The notes under the pieces: generated by a model
Seen by the model: only the letters and a program-made list of their open reading frames with translations
The model's database searches: none
What the model was told of the DNA's origin: nothing
Source: Herpetosiphonaceae bacterium
GTDB taxonomy: Bacteria > Chloroflexota > Chloroflexia > Chloroflexales > Herpetosiphonaceae
Assembly: GCA_013538855.1 (NCBI GenBank)
Contig: JABXJS010000090.1
Span: 1-33,948, forward strand
DNA length: 33,948 nucleotides
Reading direction: 5' to 3'
Made by a program: the position numbers and the translations under genes
In this document: one piece after another, positions 13,482 to 22,589 of the stretch
How positions within the stretch are numbered: the first letter of the stretch is position 1
How the letters are laid out: each line of letters begins with the position of its first letter

Positions 13482-15095
13482 ATGTCTCAACCACCCCTAT
13501 CGGATGCACTTCGCGCAGCCCATGCCCGCATTGCCGAGCTGGAGGCCGAGCGCGACGTGCTCTATCAGCTCTTGGATGCTGTGCCCGCGATGGTGCTGTA
13601 CAAGGGTCCGCAGTCGCGCATCCAGTATGCCAATGCGGCCTTTCGCACGTTCTACGGTATGACCACGGCCGAGCTGCGCGGCATCATCGACGCGCCCTTC
13701 AACGAGCCAGACTACACGCAGCAGTACATCAAGGATGATCAGCAGGTGTTTGAGTCCGGCGAGACGCTGAATATTCCTAGCGAGCCGGTCACGCGCCACG
13801 ACGGGGTGGTCGAGCTGTTTCACACGATCAAGTCGCCAGTCCGCGATGCGGACGGCACGATCATCGGCACCGTCGGTATCTCGCAGAATATCAGCGAGGA
13901 GCAGCGCATGCTGCGGCAGCTTCAGGCCGCCGAGGAGCGCTACGAGCGGCTGATTGCCAACATTCCAGGCATGGTCTATCAGTTTGAGCTGCATCCCGAC
14001 GGCACGATGAAGATGCCCTATGCGAGCGTCGGCAGCCGCGATATCTACGGCCTCGAGCCAGAAGTGATCATGGACGATGTGATGGTGATCGTTAACTTGA
14101 TCCATGCCGATGATATGGCGGGCTTCCAAACCTCAGTGCTCGAGTCGGCACAGACCATGCAGCCCTGGCGCTGGGAGGGCCGCATCGTGCTCGATGGGCA
14201 GATCAAATGGACGCAAGGCTCGTCGCGTCCGCGCCACGGCGAGCACGGCGTGGTGATTTGGGATGGGGTGCTGCTCGATATCACCGCACGCAAGCAGGCG
14301 CAGGCGCTGCAGCAGCGCTTTGCGGCGATCCTTGAGGCATCGCCTGACTTTATTGGCATCGCCGCGCCAAGCGGTCAGCCGCTGTATATCAACCCGCAAG
14401 GGCGGGCGATGGTTGGCCTTACGGCGGATGAGCCAATCACCCAGCTGAATGTGGGCAGCTTCCATCCTGACGATGCGGCGCACCTGGTCCTTCGGCAGGC
14501 CATTCCGGCGGCGATTCAGCACGGCCAGTGGCTTGGTGAAACGCGGATGCGCCACAAAAACGGCACGCTGATCCCCGTCTCGATGGCCGTCATCTGCCGC
14601 AACAATGAGCGCGGCGAGCCAGAGTTTTTAGCCGCTATCGCCCGTGACATCTCAGAGCGCACGCGGGCTGAGGAGGAGCAGAAGCGCCTGCACGAGGAGA
14701 TCGTGCGCGTTCAGTCGCAGGCGCTGGCCGAGCTATCGACGCCGCTGATCGCGCTGCACCAGGCGATTGTGCTGATGCCGCTGATCGGCACCATCGACTC
14801 GCAGCGCGCCCTGACGGTGATGGACACGCTGCTCAATGGGGCCGCCGAGCAGCAGGCGCAGGTGGTGATCGTCGATGTGAGCGGCGTGCCAGTGGTGGAC
14901 ACCCGCGTGGCCACCACGCTCATCCAGGCCGCGCAGGCGCTGCGTCTGCTTGGCGCAGAGGTGGTAATCAGCGGCATTCGGCCTGAGATCGCGCAGACGA
15001 TCATTGGCCTTGGCGTGGACCTCAGCGGCATTACCACATTTAGTCGGCTCAACCAGGGCCTTCAACATGCCTTCCAGGCGGTGGGCCGCGCCTAA
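13482..15095 (+). CDS. Triple-PAS sensor with C-terminal STAS domain (RsbR-like)
   Basis: The 537-aa cytosolic protein begins with a coiled coil (10-30), followed by three PAS/PAC units near 27-140, 150-270 and 277-395. A short linker leads to a STAS domain (417-535) with AELSTPLIALHQAIVLMPLI and VIVDVSGVPVVDTRVATTLI. Ser440 (in GTIDSQRA) and Thr474 (in VVDTRVA) are 34 residues apart, the same distance as the two phosphorylated threonines (171 and 205) of Bacillus RsbR. It is therefore probably a stressosome-type sensor, with PAS domains replacing the usual globin-like sensor. No RsbS, RsbT or anti-sigma gene is adjacent. AGGAG precedes the ATG. The stop overlaps the convergent RlmI-like gene by 4 nt. 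Confidence 0.92.
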   Translation: MSQPPLSDALRAAHARIAELEAERDVLYQLLDAVPAMVLYKGPQSRIQYANAAFRTFYGMTTAELRGIIDAPFNEPDYTQQYIKDDQQVFESGETLNIPSEPVTRHDGVVELFHTIKSPVRDADGTIIGTVGISQNISEEQRMLRQLQAAEERYERLIANIPGMVYQFELHPDGTMKMPYASVGSRDIYGLEPEVIMDDVMVIVNLIHADDMAGFQTSVLESAQTMQPWRWEGRIVLDGQIKWTQGSSRPRHGEHGVVIWDGVLLDITARKQAQALQQRFAAILEASPDFIGIAAPSGQPLYINPQGRAMVGLTADEPITQLNVGSFHPDDAAHLVLRQAIPAAIQHGQWLGETRMRHKNGTLIPVSMAVICRNNERGEPEFLAAIARDISERTRAEEEQKRLHEEIVRVQSQALAELSTPLIALHQAIVLMPLIGTIDSQRALTVMDTLLNGAAEQQAQVVIVDVSGVPVVDTRVATTLIQAAQALRLLGAEVVISGIRPEIAQTIIGLGVDLSGITTFSRLNQGLQHAFQAVGRA

Positions 15096-16273
15096 GGCCG
15101 CTCCAGCACGCGAGCGAGGATAAACTTGAGGTAGCGGCCCTCGGGGAAGTGGGCTGGCACTGGATGATCGAGCGCGTGGCCGGCCTCGTGGATGATTGCC
15201 AGCTGGCGCTCGGTGGTGGCGGCGGCGTCGCCAAGCATCGCGCGGAATGCCTCGGGGCTAACCTGCGAGGTGCAGCTGGCTGTGGCCAGCAGGCCGCCAG
15301 GGGCCACGCAGCGCATGGCCAGCGCGTTGAGCTTGGCGTAGGCGCGCAGCGCCGCGTGCTGATTCTTGCGCGAGCGGGCAAACGAGGGCGGGTCGAGGAT
15401 CACAAGGTCAAACTGCTGGCCGCGCTGCGCCTGCTGCTGAAGATACTCGAAGCAGTCGCGGGCCAGAAACTCGTGCTGCGGCCCGGCCAGGCCGTTCAGC
15501 GCAAAGTTCTTGGCGGCGTCCTCGGCGGCGGCTGGCGCGATGTCAACGCTGATGGTGCGGCTGGCCCCGCCGCGCGCCGCATATAGCGAGAAGGCCCCGG
15601 TGTACGAGAAGCAGTTAAGCACACTGCGCCCGCTGCTCCAGCGCTCGATGGTGTGGCGATTCTCGCGATGGTCGAGGAACAGGCCGGTCTTTTGACCAGC
15701 GTAGACGTTGGCGATCAGCTTGAGGCCGTACTCCTCGACGATCAGATCGCTGGGCGGCTGCTCGCCCCACACGAGCGCGACCTTGCCGTCGGCCGCGTCA
15801 TCGTCGCCCTCGCGCCGCCGCCGCACGATACCGCGCAGATCGGGCACGACCATGCGCAGCGCGGCGCAGACCCACTCCTCAAGCACATCGACGCTGTCGG
15901 CATAGGTCGCCAGCACAGCATAGGTGTTGTACAGATCGACCGTGATGCCTGGCAGGCCGTCGCCCTCGCCAAACACCAGCCGATAGGCGCTCGTGGGCGT
16001 GGTGCGCAGGTGCGCCCGGCCCTCCCAGGCGCTCTGGATGCGCTCGCGCACCCAGAGCTTATCGGGGACCATGTGGCTGGAGTAGACACGGGCGGCGATT
16101 GGCGAGCGCGCATCCCACAGCGCATAGCCGCGCCACTTGCCGGCCTCTAGCTCCACCCACGTGCCTGAGGGCAGGTTGGTGTGCGGCGCGAACTGGTCGC
16201 GGTAGACCCAGGGATGGCCGGCGGCGAGCTTGCTCTTGAGCTGCGGGGCGATACGTAGGTGTGGCAGGTTCAT
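15092..16273 (-). CDS. 23S rRNA m5C methyltransferase, RlmI-like
   Basis: The 393-aa protein has an N-terminal PUA domain (1-80) and a class I methyltransferase domain. The PUA part includes AGHPWVYRDQF. The catalytic part contains the family signature GQKTGLFLDHRENR (193-206), motif I SVLNCFSYTGAFS (217-229), the acidic ligand in ISVDIAPAA, motif IV LDPPSFARS (293-301) and SCTSQVSPEAF (333-343). E. coli RlmI methylates C1962 of 23S rRNA, which is the likely activity here. The ATG at 16273 overlaps the TGA of the lipoprotein gene as ATGA, so it depends on upstream translation. It is the last gene of the Lon-lipoprotein-RlmI set. It converges with the PAS sensor, overlapping it by 4 nt. Confidence 0.92.
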   Translation of the reverse strand: MNLPHLRIAPQLKSKLAAGHPWVYRDQFAPHTNLPSGTWVELEAGKWRGYALWDARSPIAARVYSSHMVPDKLWVRERIQSAWEGRAHLRTTPTSAYRLVFGEGDGLPGITVDLYNTYAVLATYADSVDVLEEWVCAALRMVVPDLRGIVRRRREGDDDAADGKVALVWGEQPPSDLIVEEYGLKLIANVYAGQKTGLFLDHRENRHTIERWSSGRSVLNCFSYTGAFSLYAARGGASRTISVDIAPAAAEDAAKNFALNGLAGPQHEFLARDCFEYLQQQAQRGQQFDLVILDPPSFARSRKNQHAALRAYAKLNALAMRCVAPGGLLATASCTSQVSPEAFRAMLGDAAATTERQLAIIHEAGHALDHPVPAHFPEGRYLKFILARVLERP

Positions 16274-17109
16274 GGTGTTTTCGTTGGCTGTGGCTGGCCC
16301 GTAGGCGGCGCAGGCAGGCTGCCAGGCGGCGCATACCAGTCGGTAAGATTAATGTCCGGCACGATCTCATCTGGGCCGACGCGCACCTCGATCAGGCTGT
16401 GGTCGCTGCACTCGCTGGTCAAGCCGCATGGCACCGCGCGCGTGTAGGCTCCGGCGAAGCTGGGCTGGGCGGGCGGCGGCAAGTAGGCCAGCACGTGATA
16501 CGCGCCAGGGGCGATGCCGCTGAAGGTGTAGCTTGCCTGGCCGTCGGCGCTGCGGAGGTAGTAGAACTGGCGCGGATCATCGGCGCGGATCGCGTAGACG
16601 TCGAGCGCTGGCAGCACATCGCTTGGGTAGTTGAGCCGTCCGGTGATGCTGCCGGTGGCGCTGAGCGTCGGCGTGGCGGGCGCAGCGCTCGTCGGCGGCT
16701 CGTCTGCTGGTTTGGTCGGCGCGGGCCTGGTTGGTGCGGGCTTGGTTGGCGCGGCAGGGATGGCCGTCTGGAGCGCTGGTGGAATCGCAGCGGCGGCGAG
16801 CTGGTCGGCGCTGAAGCTGGAGCCGACGGTCAGCACCTGCCAGTCGTCGGCGCTGCGGCGCAGCAGGGCGTAGGCTGGCCCGCTCACATCGGGCAGGCCA
16901 GGGCTAGCCGCTGCCAGCGCGCTGTCATCGACGATGCTGAGCACCTTGACCGCCACGGGCTGGGTTTGGCCATGCTCGCGCAGATACGAGACCACCGCAT
17001 CGCTAATAATCTGCTCATTGTTCATCGGCGTGGGGCTGGGCACGGCGGGCGCGCCTGCACACGCCGTGAGCCACAGGCCGAGCCAGCACAGCAGCAGCAA
17101 TCGACGCAC
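16270..17109 (-). CDS. Lipoprotein with a Pro/Thr linker and a carboxypeptidase-regulatory-like domain
   Basis: The 279-aa protein has a lipoprotein signal, MRRLLLLCWLGLWLTACAG, with the lipobox LTAC placing the lipidated cysteine at residue 17. Residues 28-110 form a small soluble domain. Residues 117-150 are a Pro/Thr/Lys linker (APTKPAPTRPAPTKPA), and 150-245 look like a beta-sandwich similar to carboxypeptidase regulatory domains (GSITGRLNYP, then YTFSGIAPGAYHVLAY). A Pro-rich tail closes the protein. The start is GTG at 17107-17109, sharing one base with the TAG of lon (TAGTG). No enzyme activity is evident. It may bind partners at the cell surface; nothing ties it functionally to Lon apart from coupling. 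Confidence 0.85.
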   Translation of the reverse strand: MRRLLLLCWLGLWLTACAGAPAVPSPTPMNNEQIISDAVVSYLREHGQTQPVAVKVLSIVDDSALAAASPGLPDVSGPAYALLRRSADDWQVLTVGSSFSADQLAAAAIPPALQTAIPAAPTKPAPTRPAPTKPADEPPTSAAPATPTLSATGSITGRLNYPSDVLPALDVYAIRADDPRQFYYLRSADGQASYTFSGIAPGAYHVLAYLPPPAQPSFAGAYTRAVPCGLTSECSDHSLIEVRVGPDEIVPDINLTDWYAPPGSLPAPPTGQPQPTKTP

Positions 17110-19574
17110 TACAGCTCCTCCTGGCCGACAACGGGCTGTGTCACTGTGGGCACGCTGATCGCGGGCGCGCTGTCGCCGTTGCCGCCCATGCCGCCGCGCT
17201 GCAGGGGGTTGCTGGTAAAGGCGATCGGCAGCACCTCGTCCATATGCTCGACGCTGACAACCTTGAGCTTGCGGCGCACGTTGGTGGGCACGTCCTCGAG
17301 GTCGCGCTTATTTTTGGCCGGGATGATGATGGTCGTAATGCCAGCGCGGTAGGCCCCCAGCATCTTCTCGCGCAGGCCGCCGATGGGCAGCACGCGCCCG
17401 CGCAGTGTGATCTCGCCGGTCATGGCTACGTCGCGGCGCAGCCGTCGATGTGTGAGCGCCGAGATGACCGAGCAGGCCAGCGTGATGCCTGCCGATGGGC
17501 CGTCCTTGGGCACGCCGCCCTCCGGCACGTGGATGTGAATATCGACCTTCTCGAAACGCTTTGGCTCGATGCCCAGCCGCCGCGCCGACGAGCGCGCATA
17601 CGAGAGCGCCGCCTGCGCCGACTCCTGCATCACATCGCCGAGTTGGCCGGTGAGGGTGGTGGTGCCCTTGCCGTCGACCACCGCTGTCTCGATGGCGATA
17701 ATGTCGCCGCCGTTCATGGTCCAGACCATGCCCGTGGCCACGCCGACCTCGTCGTGCTCCTCGGCCAGGCCGTAGGTGTAGGGCGGGTTGCCCAAGAAGC
17801 CATCGAGCATGGAGGGCCGGATGCGGCGTGGATAGCGCTTGTTCTCGGCGACCTTGCGCGCCACCTTGCGACAGATCGCGCCGATCTCGCGCTCCAGGTT
17901 GCGCACGCCCGCCTCCCAGGTGTAGAGCCGAATGATCTGGCGCAGCGTGGCCTCGTCGAAGCTGATCGGGTGCTCGCTGAGGCCGTTGGCCTCGATCTGC
18001 TTGGGGATGAGGAACTGGCGCGCGATCTGCAGCTTCTCCTCCTCGATATAGCCCGGCAGCTCGACGATCTCCATGCGGTCCAGCAGCGGCTCGGCGATCG
18101 GGTCGAGCATATTGGCAGTGGTGATAAACATCACCTTGGAGAGATCGTAGGGCACATCGAGGTAGTGGTCGGCAAAGGTGCTGTTCTGCTCGGGATCGAG
18201 CACCTCCAGCAGCGCCGCCGCCGGATCGCCGCGAAAGTCGTTGCCCAGCTTGTCGATCTCATCGAGCATAAAGACGGGGTTGATCGTGCCGGCGTCCTTC
18301 ATCGTCTGGATGATGCGCCCAGGCAGCGCGCCGATGTAGGTGCGCCGATGGCCGCGAATCTCGGCCTCGTCGTGGACGCCGCCGAGTGAGAGGCGCACAA
18401 ACTCGCGGCCCAGCGCCTCGGCCACCGAGCGCCCGAGGCTGGTCTTGCCCACGCCGGGCGGGCCAACAAAGCACAGAATCGGCGCTTTCTGCTTGTCGCC
18501 GGCCAGCATGCGCACGGCGATAAACTCAAGGATGCGCTCTTTGACTTTCTTCAGGCCGTAGTGGTTGCGATCAAGCGTCGTTGCCGCCTCGGTGAGCGAG
18601 GTGGTGTCGTCGCTGGTGGTGTGCCAGGGCAGGTCGAGCAGCCAGTCGAGGTAGGTGCGGATGACGCTGTACTCTGGCGCGGCTGGCGGCATCATCTCCA
18701 GGCGGTTCAGCTCTTCCTCGGCCTTGGCCTGCACCTTGGGCGGGAAGCCCGCCAGGGCGATGCGCTCGCGCAGCTCGTTGATCTCGCGGGTCAGCGGGTC
18801 GTCCTGGCCGAGCTCCATCTGGATGGCTTTGAGCTGCTCGCGTAGGAAGAAGTCGCGCTGCGAGCGATCCACCTCGCGCTGGACCTGATTCTGGATGCGG
18901 TTCTCCAGCTCCAGCACGTCTAGCTCCTGCGAGAGGAAGACATTGAGCTGGTGCAGGCGCTCCTCGACGTCGATGGTCTCGAGCAGCGTCTGGCGGCGCG
19001 GGACATCGAGCGGCAGGGTGGCGGCGATCAGGTCGGCCAGCCAGCCTGGCTCGTCAACGTTCATCGCTGCCACGTAGGCGTCATCGGGCATGGTGCGGCT
19101 CAGGCGCACCACCTTCTCGTAGGCGCTAAGCACGCCGCGCATCATGGCCTCGACGGCCAGCGTGCGCTCTTCATCGACCTCGATGGTCTCGTAGCGGGCG
19201 CGCAGGCTCTGCTCGCCGCGCAGCCACTCGTTGATGCGCACGCGACGGCGGCCCTGCACCAAGATGGAGGTGGTGCCGTCGGGCAGCTTGAGCACACGGC
19301 CAATCGCGGCCTCGATGCCAACGCTGTACAGCTGCTCGGTGTCGCTCTCGTCGGCCTCCGCCGAGCGCTGCGCCACCGTGATGATGGTGCGATGGCTGGC
19401 CAGCGCCTCTTCAATGGCGGCCAGCGAGCGATCCCGGCTGACAAAGAGCGGCGTGACCATATTGGGAAAAAGGACGGTATTGATCAGCGGCACAACTGGC
19501 AGCTCGCCGCCATCGTGCGACGCGATGGTTTGGAACATGGCGTCGTCACCCAAAAACCGTTCGTCATCAGTCAT
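17109..19574 (-). CDS. lon: ATP-dependent protease Lon (LonA type)
   Basis: The 821-aa protein has the complete LonA architecture: N-terminal substrate-binding domain (25-225), a coiled-coil helical region (225-320), AAA+ domain and C-terminal protease. Walker A is GPPGVGKTS (371-379) and Walker B is VFMLDEIDK (434-442). The catalytic dyad is Ser694 in [12 protein letters not shown] and Lys737 in [14 protein letters not shown]. It degrades misfolded and regulatory proteins in the cytosol. After the usual end (about residue 785) it has a roughly 35-residue Gly/Pro/Val-rich tail that is not part of the core. The start at 19574 has AAAGG upstream. The gene heads a coupled set with the lipoprotein and RlmI-like genes. 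Confidence 0.98.
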   Translation of the reverse strand: MTDDERFLGDDAMFQTIASHDGGELPVVPLINTVLFPNMVTPLFVSRDRSLAAIEEALASHRTIITVAQRSAEADESDTEQLYSVGIEAAIGRVLKLPDGTTSILVQGRRRVRINEWLRGEQSLRARYETIEVDEERTLAVEAMMRGVLSAYEKVVRLSRTMPDDAYVAAMNVDEPGWLADLIAATLPLDVPRRQTLLETIDVEERLHQLNVFLSQELDVLELENRIQNQVQREVDRSQRDFFLREQLKAIQMELGQDDPLTREINELRERIALAGFPPKVQAKAEEELNRLEMMPPAAPEYSVIRTYLDWLLDLPWHTTSDDTTSLTEAATTLDRNHYGLKKVKERILEFIAVRMLAGDKQKAPILCFVGPPGVGKTSLGRSVAEALGREFVRLSLGGVHDEAEIRGHRRTYIGALPGRIIQTMKDAGTINPVFMLDEIDKLGNDFRGDPAAALLEVLDPEQNSTFADHYLDVPYDLSKVMFITTANMLDPIAEPLLDRMEIVELPGYIEEEKLQIARQFLIPKQIEANGLSEHPISFDEATLRQIIRLYTWEAGVRNLEREIGAICRKVARKVAENKRYPRRIRPSMLDGFLGNPPYTYGLAEEHDEVGVATGMVWTMNGGDIIAIETAVVDGKGTTTLTGQLGDVMQESAQAALSYARSSARRLGIEPKRFEKVDIHIHVPEGGVPKDGPSAGITLACSVISALTHRRLRRDVAMTGEITLRGRVLPIGGLREKMLGAYRAGITTIIIPAKNKRDLEDVPTNVRRKLKVVSVEHMDEVLPIAFTSNPLQRGGMGGNGDSAPAISVPTVTQPVVGQEEL

Positions 19575-19906
19575 CAGTAGATACCTTTGGTTCTATGCAA
19601 TTGTTGTCTCGTGTTGTTTCGAGGCGCGGCCTCGATCTTCAGCTTCATGGCCAAGGTTGCCCCCAGGCCAGCGGGCGGCGCGCTGCGGCGGCTTCTTGGC
19701 GGCTGCCGCTGGTGTGCGCTCGGCACTCCACACGAGTGCTGTGACCAGCACGCCGTGCAAGCAGCGCTGCGCCCGCGATCCTCCGCGCTCTGCGCATCCA
19801 GCCCGCGGGCGATCCACCGGGCTGTGCGTGTGGCTGCGTGTTTTGAAGTAAGCAGGCATTGAGTTGGTATTATAGCAGGGATGTCCGGCGCATTTGCGAG
19901 CTATGG
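19575..19906. other. 332-bp leader region upstream of lon
   Basis: There is no credible gene. On the minus strand TATAAT (19869-19874, preceded by TGC, an extended -10) is the only good promoter-like box, which would give a leader of almost 300 nt for lon. An inverted repeat CAGCCCG/CGGGCTG (19799-19805 with 19818-19824) would lie in that leader. I find no complete HrcA (CIRCE) or HspR (HAIR) operator. Confidence 0.5.
19869..19874 (-). promoter_or_regulatory. Extended -10 element, likely for lon
   Basis: The minus strand reads TGCTATAAT, a perfect -10 with the extended TGn. The -35 region is not consensus-like. Confidence 0.45.
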
Positions 19907-21481
19907 CTAGATCAGCGGCACGCGATCTAGGCGGCCCGCTGCATCATCCCACTGGAGCAGCTCGGCCAGCCCGTATGTGTCCACCAGCCGCAAGATGCGC
20001 ACCACGTTCAGCTGGATCACACCGCGCAGCAGCTGGGCATTCGGGTCGATGATCGGCGTCCAGGTGCCGCTGTTGATGTAGCGCGGCTCGGCGTCGCCGT
20101 CGTTGAGCGGGAAGACCTCGGCGTGATGGGTGTGGCCGAAGACGTAGAAGCGCGCGCCGGCCCCGCCGCCCTGCCGTAAAATCGTGTCGATGGCCCGCGC
20201 CGTGTCGCGCAGCACGTTGTCTGGCTCGGCTGGCGGGCGAAAGATGTTGCGCTCGCGGTAGAGCAGCGCGACGACGCCGAGGCAGAAGGCCGCCAGCGCG
20301 CGCACGGTCGAGCGCACGCGCCGCAGCGCTTGGTAGACTAGCGCCAGCGGTGCGAACAGCGTCAGCAGCGGCAGCAGCGGCTCCACCAGCACCTGCTGCG
20401 CTTGCTTCAGCCGACTGTTCATGGATGGGATGGCCGCCAAGTTATCGATCGCCACCAGCTGCTCGGGGCTAAGGCCGGTCTGCTGGCTGTAGGGCCGCAC
20501 GAGCGTCTGCTGGTAGTGCTCGCGGCGCTGACGATGCTCGCGCTCGCTCAGCGGGCTGGTCTTGCGCAGCACGCGCGTCAGCAGGCGCACCTGGTAGAAG
20601 AGCGTCACCAGGGCGTGCACCGGCCGGTTGCGCAGCGTCCAGACCACGTAGCGGCTGCGCGGGCGGATGTTGTCGGCAAACGAGTCGCGGCTCTCCAGCG
20701 CGTTGAACACGTAGCGCACGAAAAACGAGCCAAGCGGCAGCTCGATCAGCTGCGGCCCAGGCGCATTCCAGTCGATGCTGCCATCCGCGCTGCGCTGTGG
20801 CGGCAGCGTTGGCCGCATCTGGGTGGCGAAAGAGTTGAGGCTGTCGTACTGGTGGCCGTGCTCGGCGTAGAATAGCCCTGGCTCGTAGATGAACCACGGG
20901 TAGAAGTGAATGCGCGCGCCGACGCTGGCGTCGTCCACCGCCGCGCAGATGATGTCCACCAGCCGCTGCTGCGCCTCGGGCCAGATCATCTCGATGTCGT
21001 GGTTGCCCAGCGTGATGTCGATGCGGTGGCCCTGATCGGCCTGCAGAAACTCGCCCAGCGCCTTGAACCACTCCGGGTGCCCGCGCGCGATGCGCTCGAG
21101 CCGCCAGATGCTCGCCGCCGGGCTGGTGCTCAGGCCGTTAAATGGCTTGCGCTTGTGCAGAAAATCCTGCACCTCTGAATCGTGGTAGACCGGCTCGCTG
21201 GGGTCGGGCAGCCCGTTGCGGTCAAAGGGGCGGTTGTCGGTCTGTAAGAACTCGAACAGGTCGCCGAGCAGGATCAGGCGCTGTGGGCGCTGGCGCTGCT
21301 GGCCTTGCTCGATCAGGTAGTGCAGAAAGCGGCGAAAGGCTGCGTCGTAGAAAAAATCTTCGCGCTGGTCGAAGCGGCCCTGGCGCTGGCTGTACCCGTT
21401 GGCCAGGTGCAGGTCGCTCACGATAATGATATCGTGCTCGTGCTGCTCGATTGGCATGCGCTCAGGCGCAGAATCACTCAT
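19907..21481 (-). CDS. Calcineurin-like metallophosphoesterase, 524 aa
   Basis: All five metal-binding blocks of the family are visible: IVSDLHLANG (Asp23, His25), LLGDLFEF (Asp74), ITLGNHDIEM (Asn160, His161), YAEHGHQYDS and, near the C-terminus, YVFGHTHHAEVF. The catalytic core is interrupted by a long insert containing hydrophobic helices (PLLPLLTLFAPLALVYQALR and ALAAFCLGVVALLY) that may attach it to the membrane. The substrate is unknown; it resembles UDP-diacylglucosamine-type and other cytosolic phosphoesterases only in the core. AAGGAG before the ATG at 21481 fixes the start, against a longer frame to 21589. A good promoter lies at 21528-21557. Confidence 0.9.
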   Translation of the reverse strand: MSDSAPERMPIEQHEHDIIIVSDLHLANGYSQRQGRFDQREDFFYDAAFRRFLHYLIEQGQQRQRPQRLILLGDLFEFLQTDNRPFDRNGLPDPSEPVYHDSEVQDFLHKRKPFNGLSTSPAASIWRLERIARGHPEWFKALGEFLQADQGHRIDITLGNHDIEMIWPEAQQRLVDIICAAVDDASVGARIHFYPWFIYEPGLFYAEHGHQYDSLNSFATQMRPTLPPQRSADGSIDWNAPGPQLIELPLGSFFVRYVFNALESRDSFADNIRPRSRYVVWTLRNRPVHALVTLFYQVRLLTRVLRKTSPLSEREHRQRREHYQQTLVRPYSQQTGLSPEQLVAIDNLAAIPSMNSRLKQAQQVLVEPLLPLLTLFAPLALVYQALRRVRSTVRALAAFCLGVVALLYRERNIFRPPAEPDNVLRDTARAIDTILRQGGGAGARFYVFGHTHHAEVFPLNDGDAEPRYINSGTWTPIIDPNAQLLRGVIQLNVVRILRLVDTYGLAELLQWDDAAGRLDRVPLI

Positions 21482-21527
21482 TGGCAGCTCCTTCTTCCTA
21501 CAGTTTTTGCGGGGATGCTCTGCTGCG

Positions 21528-21557
21528 ATTATAGCCCAGATGCCGCTCTCGACGCAA
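21528..21557 (-). promoter_or_regulatory. Promoter of the metallophosphoesterase gene
   Basis: On the minus strand TTGCGT (21552-21557) is followed after 18 nt by a perfect TATAAT (21528-21533), 47 nt upstream of the start. Confidence 0.6.
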
Positions 21558-21630
21558 AGGCGCTGCCGCTCGACTCGCACTGATAGCATGCGACCAGCGC
21601 TGACACCGTATGTTTGGAGGTTCGACAGCT

Positions 21631-22065
21631 ATGCAGCAGCAAGCCCACGTTTGGTACCGCACAATTGCGCACACCTGGGGCATCTCAATCAGGCTAGCGG
21701 CGACGTTGTCTGATCTGGCGCACCCAGTTGATCGACCTTCTCTAGATGTTGCACCTGGTCTGGGGCTGACGCTGGCCCCCACATGTGTGCGGCTCCTCGA
21801 TGACGAGCTGCACTGCTTAGTCGCTGGGCTGCGCTGGGCCGCGCCAGCCCTCCGACAGCGCTATCCAGAGTCGGCTTGGCTCCAGTGCACTGTTCAGCAC
21901 CTGCTGTTTGCCGAGACAGATGTACAGCCCGAGGGGTTTGCATGCGCTATGCTGCTGTGGGCTGGCGCGGTGGGCCACTATGCGGTGCACGTGCCGCCAG
22001 CGCGCTTCGATCCAGCGACAAACCGCTACCGCTTTGATTTCTCGGCCTACGCACACGCGGGCTAG
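21631..22065 (+). CDS. Hypothetical protein, 144 aa
   Basis: I do not recognise a family. The frame is supported by GGAGG about 10 nt before the ATG at 21631, by protein-like composition and by an ordered pattern. There is a hydrophobic/polar N-terminal half, then LDDELHCLVAGLRWAAPALRQRYPESAWLQ, a helix-rich core with two histidines (VQHLLFAE, VGHYAVHVPP), and a closing FDPATNRYRFDFSAYAHAG with beta character. There is no signal peptide or clear membrane helix. An upstream in-frame start at 21610 would add seven residues but has no ribosome site. The gene is divergent from the metallophosphoesterase and stands alone. Its role is unknown. Confidence 0.7.
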   Translation: MQQQAHVWYRTIAHTWGISIRLAATLSDLAHPVDRPSLDVAPGLGLTLAPTCVRLLDDELHCLVAGLRWAAPALRQRYPESAWLQCTVQHLLFAETDVQPEGFACAMLLWAGAVGHYAVHVPPARFDPATNRYRFDFSAYAHAG

Positions 22066-22269
22066 CTGCGGCGGCAGGTATGGCTTGCTGCTGTTCTGTG
22101 CTGGTGCCGCTGAGCTGTCTGCATTCGGCATTGCCCGGCGACGCATGAGCGTGCCATGGCCAGCAGCGTTGCAGAGGTGCCGGATGCGCGTGTGGCTGAC
22201 TCCCGCTGCGGCGCAGATGTATGGAGCCTACGCTGGTGCTATGGCGCGCGTTCGCTGGTGGTGTCTGTC

Positions 22270-22409
22270 GCTGCGGGTGTCGAATGTCCTAGAGCCAGGT
22301 GCAGCGCAGTCGTCGCCGCCCCACGTCTGCGTCCTTGCGCCCCACGGCTAGCCATGGCTCGCGGCCGTGAGGCGGCCGTCTGCTGCCGCAGCGAGCTGGT
22401 CCGACCGCG
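22270..22409 (-). repeat. Long copy of the dispersed intergenic element (inverted)
   Basis: Read on the minus strand it starts with CGCGGTCGGACCAGCTC (22393-22409), then GAGCCATGGCT (22350-22360), then the 20-nt box at 22270-22289. The same three boxes appear in the same order at 10687-10817. Confidence 0.6.
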
Positions 22410-22542
22410 TGTCTGGTGGCCCGATCACAGCGCACGGGCAGGCAGGACGTGGCCCGGCTGTCTGAGCCGCAGGTCCTAACCACAGACGCATCTTTTTTAA
22501 ATAGGGCTTGAGCGGCGATATGTGTGGGGCGCAGGCAAGCCT

Positions 22543-22571
22543 GCACGGGCGGAGTCTGGCTCCACCCGTGC
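22543..22571 (-). terminator. Hairpin after the M16 peptidase gene
   Basis: The 12-nt arms 22543-22554 and 22560-22571 pair except for one C/A mismatch (plus) or G/T wobble (minus), with a 5-nt loop, 18 nt past the stop. There is no T-tract, as with other hairpins in this window. Confidence 0.6.
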
Positions 22572-22589
22572 GGCTGCCTGGGGTGTGGA

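Larger units (their letters stand above)
22066..22589. other. 524-bp non-coding gap carrying a long repeat copy
   Basis: There is no convincing gene on either strand. Bases 22270-22409 (minus) are a diverged copy of the element at 10687-10817 and include one exact 17-bp copy. A T6 run at about 22492-22497 has no adjoining hairpin. A hairpin at 22543-22571 ends the M16 peptidase gene. Confidence 0.6.

Noticed and set aside
17244-18389. 381-aa open frame on the plus strand across lon
   Set aside because: It is antisense to a gene with all Lon motifs intact and arises from GC-rich third positions.
19593-19859. 88-aa minus-strand frame upstream of lon
   Set aside because: Low-complexity composition and no ribosome site; fits an untranslated leader better.
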